From contig NZ_CAADFC020000004.1 in NCBI RefSeq assembly GCF_900696085.1, forward strand, positions 1,557,501-1,621,500: 64,000 nucleotides of DNA. The letters are read 5' to 3'. Made by a program: the position numbers and the translations under genes. The first letter of the stretch is position 1. Each line of letters opens with the position of its first letter. The notes under the pieces are model-generated. The model was given only the letters and a program-made list of their open reading frames with translations. It was not told the origin of the DNA and did no database searches. The stretch comes from Bradyrhizobium ivorense (GTDB lineage Bacteria; Pseudomonadota; Alphaproteobacteria; Rhizobiales; Xanthobacteraceae). Shown one piece after another: positions 54,321-61,693 of the stretch.

Positions 54321-55108
54321 CAGCTTTCCTTTCCTAGCGCACTCTCATGCCAGCGCCGCAACAGCAGGTGGGAAACTAGCGCCAGCAACCCATAGATGAC
54401 AATCCCGGCCAGCGACAACAGCAGAAGTGCCGCGAACATGCGGGGAATATTCAACCGATAGCCGGATTCAGCGATGCGGAAGGCGAGCCCCGAGCCGGCG
54501 CCGGCGCTGCCGGCCGCGATCTCCGCCACCACGGCGCCGATCAGCGACAGCCCGCCGGCGATGCGCAGGCCGCCGAGGATATAGGGCAGCGCGGCGGGCA
54601 GCTTCAGGAACAGCAGCGTCTGCAGCTTTGAGGCGCCATAAAGCTGAAACAATCCGGCGAGGTTGCGATCGACCGAGTTGAGGCCGAGCGTGGTGTTGGA
54701 CAGCACCGGAAAGAACGCGACGATCCAGGCGCACACGATCACCGCGGTCTGCTGCTCCAGATAGATCAGGAGCAGCGGCGCGATCGCGATGATAGGCGTC
54801 ACCTGCAGGATCACCGCATAGGGGAACAGCGAATATTCCAGCCATTTCGACTGGTTGAACAGCAGCGCCAGCGCGATGCCGCCGATCGCGGCCGCGAAGA
54901 AACCTTCGAGCGTGGTGAGCAGGGTGATGCCGAGCGATTGCGACAGCACGCCCCAGTCGTTGACCAGGGTTTTCAGCACCAATAGCGGGCTCGGCAGCAC
55001 GTAGGGCTGGATGTCATAGGCGCGGACGATCGCTTCCCAGAGCACGAGGCCGGCGGCGAGCACCACGACCGGAGCGATGAGGCGGACGAGATCGTGCGGA
55101 GATTTCAT
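54320..55108 (-). CDS. ABC transporter permease (nitrate/sulfonate/taurine type)
   Basis: 262 residues, six membrane helices, with the coupling motif LAGLFQLYGASKLQTLLFLK followed by LPAALPYILGGLRIAGGLSL, as in SsuC/TauC/ThiX-like permeases. Start ATG at 55108 overlaps the ATPase stop by four bases; its stop overlaps the next start by one. Partners are the ATPase at 55105-55908 and the binding protein at 56114-57145. Confidence 0.92.
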   Translation of the reverse strand: MKSPHDLVRLIAPVVVLAAGLVLWEAIVRAYDIQPYVLPSPLLVLKTLVNDWGVLSQSLGITLLTTLEGFFAAAIGGIALALLFNQSKWLEYSLFPYAVILQVTPIIAIAPLLLIYLEQQTAVIVCAWIVAFFPVLSNTTLGLNSVDRNLAGLFQLYGASKLQTLLFLKLPAALPYILGGLRIAGGLSLIGAVVAEIAAGSAGAGSGLAFRIAESGYRLNIPRMFAALLLLSLAGIVIYGLLALVSHLLLRRWHESALGKES

Positions 55109-55908
55109 GCGCCGGCCTGTCCTGCATAAGACGGCGCCAGCGCATTGGAGACCTCGCGGCAGAACCCGGCATATTCGGCCGAGGTCCGGAACGCCTCGCC
55201 GCGCGGCTCCGGCGAGGTGATGCGAAACTCGGCGCCGATCCGGCCGGGGCGCGCGGTCATCACGATCACGCGCTGCGAGAGATAGACCGACTCGAACACC
55301 GAGTGTGTCACGAAGATGACGGTCTTGTGCAGGTCGCGCCACAGCGCCAGCAGGTCATTGTTGAGACGGAACCGCGTGATTTCGTCGAGCGCGGCGAACG
55401 GCTCGTCCATCAAGAGGATGTCGGGGTCGGTGACCAGCGCGCGCGCCAGCGACACCCGCATCTTCATGCCGCCGGACAATTCGCGCGGATAGGCCCTCGC
55501 GAAGTCGGCGAGCCCGACCTGGTCGAGCGCGGCGTCGATCCGCGTCTCGGCATCACCGCCGGTTGCGCGCGCAAGCTTGAGCGGCAGGCGGACATTGTCG
55601 CGCACCGTGGCCCACGGCATCAAGGTCGGCTCCTGGAACACGAATCCGATGCTGTGGCTGCCGCGCCGCTGCGCGCCATGGTGCGAGACCTCGACAGTGC
55701 CCGCGCTCGGCGCCGCGAGCCCGGCGATCAGCCGCAGCGCGGTGGATTTGCCGCAGCCAGACGGCCCGAGCAGCGCGACGAACTCGCCGCTGACGACGTC
55801 GAGATCGAGCGGCCCGAGCGCCGCGACGCCGCTGTCATAGATTTTTGTCACCCCGCGCAGCCGCACGGCGAGGCCGGCATTAGCTCCCGGTGCTCTGCTG
55901 TCTACCAT
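55105..55908 (-). CDS. ABC transporter ATPase (nitrate/sulfonate/taurine type)
   Basis: 267 residues. Walker A ALLGPSGCGKSTALRLIAGL, Q-loop FQEPTLMPWATVRDNVRLPL, signature ELSGGMKMRVSLARALVTDP, Walker B ILLMDEPFAALDEITRFRLN and H-loop VTHSVFESVYLSQRV are all intact. ATG at 55908; its ribosome binding site is weak. Between this gene and the binding-protein gene upstream lies a full family A repeat, 205 bases in all, so expression from the binding protein promoter must pass that structure. Confidence 0.93.
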   Translation of the reverse strand: MVDSRAPGANAGLAVRLRGVTKIYDSGVAALGPLDLDVVSGEFVALLGPSGCGKSTALRLIAGLAAPSAGTVEVSHHGAQRRGSHSIGFVFQEPTLMPWATVRDNVRLPLKLARATGGDAETRIDAALDQVGLADFARAYPRELSGGMKMRVSLARALVTDPDILLMDEPFAALDEITRFRLNNDLLALWRDLHKTVIFVTHSVFESVYLSQRVIVMTARPGRIGAEFRITSPEPRGEAFRTSAEYAGFCREVSNALAPSYAGQAGA

Positions 55909-55950
55909 TGCCGATTTGACGTTGTTGAGCGCCGCCGCGCCGCGAGTTGC

Positions 55951-56080
55951 ACCTCTCCCCATCGGGGAGAGGTCGCGCCGAAGGCGCGGGTGAGGGGGCA
56001 CAGGTCCCACGAGAGGGCGGAACCCCTCACCCGCATCGCATCTAACGATGCGATGCGACCTCTCCCACAGGGGGAGAGGT
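55951..56080. repeat. Palindromic repeat, family A (copy 7), inside the ABC operon
   Basis: ACCTCTCCCCATCGGGGAGA then GGT at the left and CCTCTCCCACAGGGGGAGAG at the right; inner GCATCGCATCTAACGATGCG palindrome. Unlike the other copies it separates two genes of one transport system. Confidence 0.9.
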
Positions 56081-56113
56081 GGACTGCCGGTGCCGAGGCA
56101 GATCGGACCATGC

Positions 56114-57145
56114 TCAGTTCTTCGGCCGCAGCTCGGCGCCGACCGCCTTGTTGACGAAGCGCAGCGTGTAGCCCTGGCGATAGTCGATGGTGCTCTTGAC
56201 CACGCCTGCACGCACCATCTTGTCGAAGAAACCAGCCATCCGCTCGTCGGTCATGGCGCCGATGCCGTTCTTGATGGAGTCGCCGGAATCGACGATGCCG
56301 TGCTCGCGCATCTTGGCGACGCAGTAGGCGAGCAACTCGTCGTTCATGTCGGGGTTGAGCTTCTTGATCATGGCGTTGCCGGCCGAATTGTCGCCGTAGA
56401 CGTAATGGTACCAGCCGACGATCGAGGCATCGACGAAGCGCTGCACGAGGTCCGGCTTCTTGTCGACGAGGTCGCGGCGGGTCTCGATCAGGGTCGAGTA
56501 GGAGTTGAAGCCGTAATCGGCGAGCAGCAGCACGTTCGGCTTGAAGCCGGCGGCCTTCTCCACCGCATAGGGCTCGGAGGTGACATAGCCCTGCATCGCG
56601 GTCTGCTTGTCGACGATGAAGGGCTGCGGGTTGAAGGTGTAGGGCTTCACCTTGCTCTCGCTGAAGCCGTATTCGGATTTCAGCCACTGGAAATAGCTGG
56701 TGATGCCCTCCTTCGAGATCAGCAGCGTCAGCGGCTTCAGGTCCTCGATCTTGGTGACCTTGACCTCGGGATGGGTCAAGAACACCTGTGGGTCCTTCTG
56801 GAACATGGCGGCGACGGCGACCAGCGGCACGTTGTTGGTGACGGCGTCGAAGGTCTGCAACGAGTTCGCGCTCATGAAGAAATCGAGCTTGCCCGCGATC
56901 AGCAGCGTGCGGTTGTTGGCGTTGGGACCGCCGGGCACGATGGTGACGTCGAGGCCATATTTCTGGTAGGTGCCGTCGGCCACCGCCTGGAAGAAGCCGC
57001 CATGCTCGCCCTCGGCCACCCAGTTGGTGCCGAACGAGACCTTGTCCAGGGTCTGCGCATGCGCCGGCAGTAGGGCTCCTGAAGCGGAAATCGCGGCGGT
57101 CAGCAGGGCTGTGGTTAACGCTCGCGGCAAAAAGGCCGACATCAT
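56114..57145 (-). CDS. ABC transporter substrate-binding protein (NMT1/THI5-like)
   Basis: 343 residues with a signal peptide ending LPAHAQ. NMT1/THI5-type fold: KVSFGTNWVAEGEHGGFFQA near the start, GGPNANNRTLLIAGKLDFFM, and YVTSEPYAVEKAAGFKPNVL. These proteins bind pyrimidine precursors, sulfonates, nitrate or similar small organics in the periplasm. GGAG lies eight bases before the ATG at 57145. It is divergent from a creatininase-family amidohydrolase, and this pairing suggests a nitrogen-containing ring compound or amide as substrate; that is inference only. Confidence 0.9.
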   Translation of the reverse strand: MMSAFLPRALTTALLTAAISASGALLPAHAQTLDKVSFGTNWVAEGEHGGFFQAVADGTYQKYGLDVTIVPGGPNANNRTLLIAGKLDFFMSANSLQTFDAVTNNVPLVAVAAMFQKDPQVFLTHPEVKVTKIEDLKPLTLLISKEGITSYFQWLKSEYGFSESKVKPYTFNPQPFIVDKQTAMQGYVTSEPYAVEKAAGFKPNVLLLADYGFNSYSTLIETRRDLVDKKPDLVQRFVDASIVGWYHYVYGDNSAGNAMIKKLNPDMNDELLAYCVAKMREHGIVDSGDSIKNGIGAMTDERMAGFFDKMVRAGVVKSTIDYRQGYTLRFVNKAVGAELRPKN

Positions 57146-57287
57146 GGTTGGACTCCGTCGATCATTATGGCCCATGATGGAAGGCAGAGGACGTGGACCG
57201 CGCCCAAGGGCGCGGAACGCCCCCGTGATGGCTCGACAAACTACCCTGCAAATCCATCCAATGAAACGCTTGTAAACGTCTGGCTCG

Positions 57288-58097
57288 ATGACTTCTTCGC
57301 TTCCGCCCCGTGACTGGACCGCCATCCGCTGGCCCGAGATCGCCGCAGCCGCCGCTTCGCGCTGGATCGCGGTGCTGCCGCTGGCCGCGATCGAGCAGCA
57401 CGGGCCGCATCTGCCGCTTGGAACCGACGTCATGATCGGCGAGGCCTATCTTTCGCGGGTGCGAGAATTGTTGCCGGCGGCGACCCCGGCGACCTTCCTG
57501 CCGCCGCAGCCGGTCGGCATCTCGACCGAGCACATCGATTTTCCGGGCACGCTGACCTTGCCGACCAAGGCGGCGCTGACCAGCTGGATGGCGCTCGGCG
57601 CCAGCGTGGCGCGCGCTGGCGTCAAGAAGCTCGTGATGGTGACGAGCCATGGCGGCAATTCCGCCGCGATGTCGCTGGTGGCGCAGGATCTGCGCGCGCA
57701 GCACGGCATGCTGGCGGTGACCACGAGCTGGTCGCGGTTCGGCGCACCGGACGGACTGTTCGACGCCGAGGAATTGCGCCACGGCATTCACGGCGGCGCG
57801 GTCGAGACGTCGATCATGCTGGCGCGCTATCCGCAGCACGTGCGCAAGGATGCGATCGCGAACTTCACGCCGGCGAGCATCGCAATCGAAAAGCAGCACC
57901 GCCATCTGTCGACGCAGCGGCCGGCGCCGTTCGCCTGGCAGGCGCAGGACCTGCATCCGAGCGGCGCGATCGGCGACGCCACGAAGGCGACAGCGGAGAA
58001 AGGTGAGAAGCTGCTCGAGCACGGCGCGCGCGCATTCTGCGAGTTGCTCGACGATGTCGACAAGTTCGACGTCGAAACCACGCTCCGCGCTCGATAA
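57288..58097 (+). CDS. Creatininase family amidohydrolase
   Basis: 269 residues. Metal-binding motifs AIEQHGPHLPLGTDVMIGEA (Glu, His, Asp ligands), SHGGNSAAMSLVAQDL and GIHGGAVETSIML match creatininase and related enzymes that open cyclic amides, including MftE and FAPy-deformylase types. Cytosolic. It is divergent from the ABC importer binding protein with a 142-base shared promoter region, so the importer may bring its substrate. Confidence 0.92.
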   Translation: MTSSLPPRDWTAIRWPEIAAAAASRWIAVLPLAAIEQHGPHLPLGTDVMIGEAYLSRVRELLPAATPATFLPPQPVGISTEHIDFPGTLTLPTKAALTSWMALGASVARAGVKKLVMVTSHGGNSAAMSLVAQDLRAQHGMLAVTTSWSRFGAPDGLFDAEELRHGIHGGAVETSIMLARYPQHVRKDAIANFTPASIAIEKQHRHLSTQRPAPFAWQAQDLHPSGAIGDATKATAEKGEKLLEHGARAFCELLDDVDKFDVETTLRAR

Positions 58098-58107
58098 ACC
58101 GACCTTG

Positions 58108-58132
58108 TTTCGTCCGGCAGGCCGCGACGAAA
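58108..58132 (+). terminator. Hairpin after the creatininase-family gene
   Basis: TTTCGTC-CGGC pairs with GCCG-C-GACGAAA around a two-base tip. It starts ten bases past the stop codon. There is no T-run, so function as an intrinsic terminator is uncertain. Confidence 0.4.
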
Positions 58133-58244
58133 CGCTTCACGAAACCATATTTCCGCCTCACTCCTCGAACCGGAACCGGAACAGCTCCGTCCAACGGGCA
58201 TGCGGACCACACCGGCGCCGCGCTCAAACAGGATGGAGTATCCG

Positions 58245-58514
58245 ATGTCGATCAAGACCAAATTCGCCGCCCTCGCCCTCACCGCGCTTGCCGTGACCGG
58301 CACGATTGCGACCACCACCTCGCAGGCCAATGCCAAGCCGCTCGGCTGGGGCTATGGCGTCGGCGCGGGCCTGGTCGGCGCCGCCATCGTCGGCAGCGCG
58401 ATCGCCGCCAGCAACGACGGCTATTACTACAACGGCTATCGCCGCTGCGGTTTCGTGCGCCAGTACGACGTCTACGGCAACTACATCGGCCGCGTGCGCA
58501 CCTGCTACTACTGA
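58245..58514 (+). CDS. Small secreted Gly/Tyr-rich protein
   Basis: 89 residues. The N-terminal 30 residues (ending TSQANAK) are a signal peptide; the mature part has a glycine/alanine-rich hydrophobic stretch (GVGAGLVGAAIVGSAIAASN) and a tyrosine-rich end with NGYRRCGFVRQYDVYG and RTCYY. The start at 58245 follows GGAG. Similar small proteins are abundant in Bradyrhizobium; a periplasmic or surface role is likely, function unknown. Confidence 0.78.
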   Translation: MSIKTKFAALALTALAVTGTIATTTSQANAKPLGWGYGVGAGLVGAAIVGSAIAASNDGYYYNGYRRCGFVRQYDVYGNYIGRVRTCYY

Positions 58515-58636
58515 TCGATACGGTATCTTCGGTTTGCGGATCCGGCGTTCGGCATGGGTCCTCATCCAGCCCATGTCGTACCCCGACCCGCCCGGCGATC
58601 CCCCCGGGCGGGTCATTCTTTTCACCCGCGTGACGC

Positions 58637-58909
58637 TCACAGATATTTTGCGACCAGCCTGAAGTCGCGCAGCACGGCGCGGCCCTTCGGGCCTGAGGCC
58701 TTCAGCGTCTCCTCCAGGCTGTGGCCGATGTGATCGTGGATCAGCGCCTTCTTGGCGCTCTCGATCGCGCTCTCCACTGCCTGCAATTGCTGCGCGATCT
58801 GGGCGCAGGGCCGGCCCTTTTCGATCATCTCGACGATGGTCTCGAGATGGCCGCCGGCGCGCTTCAGGCGCCGGACGATCGCGACATGCGGGTGGTCGTC
58901 GTCGGGCAT
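58637..58909 (-). CDS. CsoR/RcnR/FrmR-family repressor
   Basis: 90 residues, all-helical DUF156 fold. Sensor positions: Cys35 (RPCAQIAQQLQAVE) and His60 in IHDHIGHSLEE are present; the position of the third CsoR ligand holds serine (64), with His63 beside it. Near the N-terminus lie Pro2, His6 and His8, so the pattern fits an RcnR-like (Ni/Co) or FrmR-like (formaldehyde) sensor rather than a copper sensor. These tetramers release DNA on binding their ligand. Two identical dyads lie 11 bases upstream of its start, and the divergent cluster encodes an NRAMP-family transporter. Confidence 0.88.
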   Translation of the reverse strand: MPDDDHPHVAIVRRLKRAGGHLETIVEMIEKGRPCAQIAQQLQAVESAIESAKKALIHDHIGHSLEETLKASGPKGRAVLRDFRLVAKYL

Positions 58910-58920
58910 ATGGCTCTCCT

Positions 58921-58959
58921 ATCCTCCCCGGAGGATGATCCTGATCCTCCCCGGAGGAT
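58921..58959. promoter_or_regulatory. Two tandem 16-bp dyads, candidate CsoR/RcnR-type operator
   Basis: ATCCTCCCCGGAGGAT occurs twice, at 58921-58936 and 58944-58959, 23 bases apart from start to start. Each is a seven-base inverted repeat with a CC centre, similar in kind to the GC-tract dyads bound by this repressor family. A TTGACA (58972-58977) on the plus strand follows, so a repressor here could control both directions. Confidence 0.72.
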
Positions 58960-59076
58960 AGCAGATTCGGCTTGACAGCCTATATCGTGAGGCGTAGTGC
59001 GCGATTGACGGAAACTTCGTTCCGCACCGGGATTGTATCCCCGGACACGAACCAGACCACGAGCCAGCAGAGGCAC

Positions 59077-59190
59077 ATGGGCAGTAGCAACTTTGGCGAC
59101 AGTATCCCGATGGGAGCACTGCCGCCGCAACACAGCAAGACTGATCGCGCAGGCACCCGCTGCGTGGACAGGTGGTCGCGCCTCTTCTGA
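59077..59190 (+). CDS. Candidate small ORF 1 upstream of the NRAMP gene
   Basis: 37 codons, starting MGSSNFGDSIPMGALPPQHS and ending CVDRWSRLF. AGAGG lies just before the ATG. No signal peptide or known family. It is the first of three small frames in a row on the plus strand ahead of the transporter gene. It could be a leader peptide or a chance frame. Confidence 0.35.
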   Translation: MGSSNFGDSIPMGALPPQHSKTDRAGTRCVDRWSRLF

Positions 59191-59240
59191 CCGCCCGCTC
59201 CTCACCGGCCTGCCGCGACCAGCGGAAGTGGAGGTGAGCG

Positions 59241-59507
59241 ATGTTCGAAAAGCTCGCAAAATTCCGGCCGTTCGAGCCGCGGCGTGTGCCGCGGGCGGCC
59301 ACCCATTGCAATGACAACCTGCTGGGCGTTCGCCATCCGGCGCGGCGCCGGCGTCCAGCCCCGGCGCTGACCTGTCATTGGCTCCTGATCGGCGGCCATC
59401 TGGAATGCCGGTGGACCGTCGACGACAGCAGCGGCGATCTTCCGCAGCGGCGGCGCGCGGGCCGGCGTCTTGGCCCGCGCGTAGCAAAGATCGCAGCCAG
59501 CGCCTGA
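59241..59507 (+). CDS. Small hypothetical protein 2 upstream of the NRAMP gene
   Basis: 88 residues, very basic, with a cysteine/histidine/tryptophan motif (LTCHWLLIGGHLECRWTVDD) near residues 43-62 of a kind repeated in small Bradyrhizobium proteins. Strong ribosome binding site GGAGGTGAGCG before the ATG. Two cysteines and two histidines in that segment could bind a metal, but this is inference. It ends ten bases before small ORF 3. Confidence 0.55.
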   Translation: MFEKLAKFRPFEPRRVPRAATHCNDNLLGVRHPARRRRPAPALTCHWLLIGGHLECRWTVDDSSGDLPQRRRAGRRLGPRVAKIAASA

Positions 59508-59517
59508 GGAGGCCGAC

Positions 59518-59634
59518 ATGGACGAAGGACCTAGTCGTCCCGTTGCGCGCCACTCAGGCGCGGCAACGGGATTCTCGCACAGCATGACATCTGGAAGTGC
59601 CGCTGCTCACGGCAGCGGAGGCGCGCGCGCATAG
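59518..59634 (+). CDS. Candidate small ORF 3 upstream of the NRAMP gene
   Basis: 38 codons: MDEGPSRPVARHSGAATGFS then HSMTSGSAAAHGSGGARA. Strong GAGGAGG five bases before the ATG. Rich in Gly, Ala, Ser and His. It ends 47 bases before the transporter start and could be a translated leader that tunes the downstream gene. Confidence 0.45.
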   Translation: MDEGPSRPVARHSGAATGFSHSMTSGSAAAHGSGGARA

Positions 59635-59681
59635 ACCCGCTCCGCGTCCCCTCGCCGTGCCAAGCGGCGAGGAGACGCGAT

Positions 59682-61325
59682 ATGACCGAAACCTGCACCA
59701 CCCGTACGGCCGTTCTCGACACCGCACATACCGGCGACATCCGCGGCGCACTCGGCAGCATTGCCCGCGACGACACCGCACCGCGTGCGACATGGCTGGC
59801 GCGGCTGAAGACCCTGCTCGCCATCGTCGGCCCCGGCCTGATCGTGATGGTCGGCGACAATGATGCCGGCGCGTTCGGCACCTACACCCAGGCCGGACAG
59901 AATTACGGCACCACGCTGCTGTGGACGCTGCTGCTCTTGATCCCCGTGCTCTACGTCAACCAGAAGATGGTGGTGCGGTTAGGGGCCGTCACCGGCGTCG
60001 GCCATGCCCGGCTGATCTTCGCGCGGTTCGGACGGTTCTGGGGCGCGTTCAGCGTCATCGACCTGCTGCTGCTGAACGCGCTGACCATCGTCACCGAGTT
60101 CATCGGCATCACGCTGGCGCTATCTTATCTCGGCGTCTCGCGGTTCTGGGGCGTACTGGCCTCGGCGGCGATCGTGATGCTCGCGGTCTCGACCGGCGAC
60201 TTCCGGCGCTTTGAGCGGTTCGGCATCGTGCTGGTCGCCGGCAGCCTGCTGCTGGTGCCTGTGATCCTGATGGTGCATCCGCCGATCGGGCAGATCGCCG
60301 CCGATTTCTTCGTGCCGAAGATGCCCGAGGACGCGAGGCTCAGCGACGTGATGTTGCTGATCGTCGCGATCGTCGGCACCACGGTGGCGCCGTGGCAATT
60401 GTTCTTCCAGCAGAGCTACATCGTCGACAAGCGGATCACGCCGCGCTTCATTCGTTATGAGCGGATCGATCTGTGCGTCGGCATCGCCCTGGTGGTGATC
60501 GGCGCGGTCGCGATGATCGCGTTCTGCGCGCAGGCGTTCGCCGGACGGCCCGAGTTCGGCAACTACACCGACGCGCTGGGCACCGCGGTGGGGCTGGAGA
60601 AATATGCCGGCAAATTGCCGGCGGTGCTGTTTGCGCTGACGCTGCTCGATGCCTGCATCATCGGCGCGGCCGCGGTCTCGCTGGCGACCGCGTATGCGAT
60701 CGGCGACGTGTTCGCGGTCAAGCACTCGCTGCACCGCAAGCCCGCGGATGCGAAGAGTTTTTATGGCGTCTATTGCGGCCTGATCGTGCTCGCGGCAGTG
60801 CTGGTGCTGACGCCGGGCACGCCGCTCGGTCTCTTGACCAACGTAGTGCAGACGCTGGCCGGCGTGCTGCTGCCGAGCGCGACCGTGTTCCTGCTGCTGC
60901 TCTGCAACGACCGCCACATCCTCGGGCCCTGGGTGAATTCGACCCGGCTGAACCTGTTCACCGGCGCGGTGGTCGCGGCGCTGGTGTTGCCATCGGTGAT
61001 CCTGACCGCCGCGGTGCTGTTTCCCGATCTCGGCGAGGGGTGGATCATCGGCATCCTCGTTGGCGGAAGCGTGCTGGCGCTCGCGGTGACCGCGGCGGTG
61101 AAACTCTACGAGCTGTCGTCGCGGCGGCATGCGGCGCTCCGCATCACACCATCCCGGCCAAAGCTCGATCGCGACAGCTGGCGGATGCCGCCGCTCGACC
61201 GGCTGCCGCCGGCCCGCCTCAGCCCGCTGAGCCGGATCTGGATGATCGTGCTGCGCGCCTATCTCGCCATCGCCGCCGGCCTCGTGCTGCTGCGCATCGT
61301 CCAGCTTGCCACGGTCGGGGCGTGA
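59682..61325 (+). CDS. NRAMP-family divalent cation transporter, non-canonical site
   Basis: 547 residues with about eleven membrane helices and an extra C-terminal helix. Helix 1 reads VGPGLIVMVGDNDAGAFGTY: where classical MntH has DPGN this has DAGA (residues 61-64). Helix 6 reads VGTTVAPWQLFFQQS: the MPH of MntH is APW (236-238), so the metal-coordinating asparagine and methionine are both missing. This fits the NRMT-like branch, some of which carry magnesium, rather than Mn/Fe transporters. A soluble N-terminal tail of about 40 residues precedes helix 1. GAGGAG lies upstream of the ATG. Confidence 0.88.
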   Translation: MTETCTTRTAVLDTAHTGDIRGALGSIARDDTAPRATWLARLKTLLAIVGPGLIVMVGDNDAGAFGTYTQAGQNYGTTLLWTLLLLIPVLYVNQKMVVRLGAVTGVGHARLIFARFGRFWGAFSVIDLLLLNALTIVTEFIGITLALSYLGVSRFWGVLASAAIVMLAVSTGDFRRFERFGIVLVAGSLLLVPVILMVHPPIGQIAADFFVPKMPEDARLSDVMLLIVAIVGTTVAPWQLFFQQSYIVDKRITPRFIRYERIDLCVGIALVVIGAVAMIAFCAQAFAGRPEFGNYTDALGTAVGLEKYAGKLPAVLFALTLLDACIIGAAAVSLATAYAIGDVFAVKHSLHRKPADAKSFYGVYCGLIVLAAVLVLTPGTPLGLLTNVVQTLAGVLLPSATVFLLLLCNDRHILGPWVNSTRLNLFTGAVVAALVLPSVILTAAVLFPDLGEGWIIGILVGGSVLALAVTAAVKLYELSSRRHAALRITPSRPKLDRDSWRMPPLDRLPPARLSPLSRIWMIVLRAYLAIAAGLVLLRIVQLATVGA

Positions 61326-61693
61326 CCGTGCCGGGGAAGAAATCGGGACCGCCGGCCATCAGGACAGGGGTGAAGACCATGGCGACATCGATCAGCCGGG
61401 CGGTCGAGGCGGCGCGGCCAATGGCAGCGGCAACGGCCGGCCGCGGCGCGCTGTTGCATCGCTGTCATAGGGGCGTGCAAATCCGATGGGTAACCGGCCG
61501 CGCTCAGTTGCTATTGCGAATTACTTGCAATAAGAACCTGAAGATGATGGGTGCTGGCCTGGCCCTGCGGGGACAGGCGCGGATCGGACCGGGGACGGCG
61601 GGCGATGAGTTCAAATCTTGGGTGGCGAGGGGCCGCCAAATCTGCAGTGATGGCAGGCGAATCCGCCAATTGTTCGCGGAAAGACGCCGCGTC
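61326..61693. other. Leader of the outer-membrane protein gene with Fur/Mur-like dyad
   Basis: No gene is seen in these 368 bases. At 61512-61532 TATTGC and GCAATA form an inverted repeat around nine bases (core GCGAATTACTTGC), resembling the TTGC-rich boxes bound by Fur/Mur-type regulators in alphaproteobacteria. The AT-richer part around it is the likely promoter of the outer-membrane protein gene. Confidence 0.5.

Noticed and set aside
58910..59681. A yybP-ykoY manganese riboswitch before the NRAMP gene
   Set aside because: I looked for the conserved loop sequences of that motif and did not find them; the region reads better as small ORFs.
59682..61325. Naming the NRAMP gene mntH
   Set aside because: The residues that define the manganese site are replaced, so the symbol would claim a function the sequence does not support.
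60473..61693. N-terminal extension of the porin frame into the NRAMP gene
   Set aside because: The open frame upstream of 61694 overlaps the NRAMP gene out of frame; the signal peptide fixes the start at 61694.
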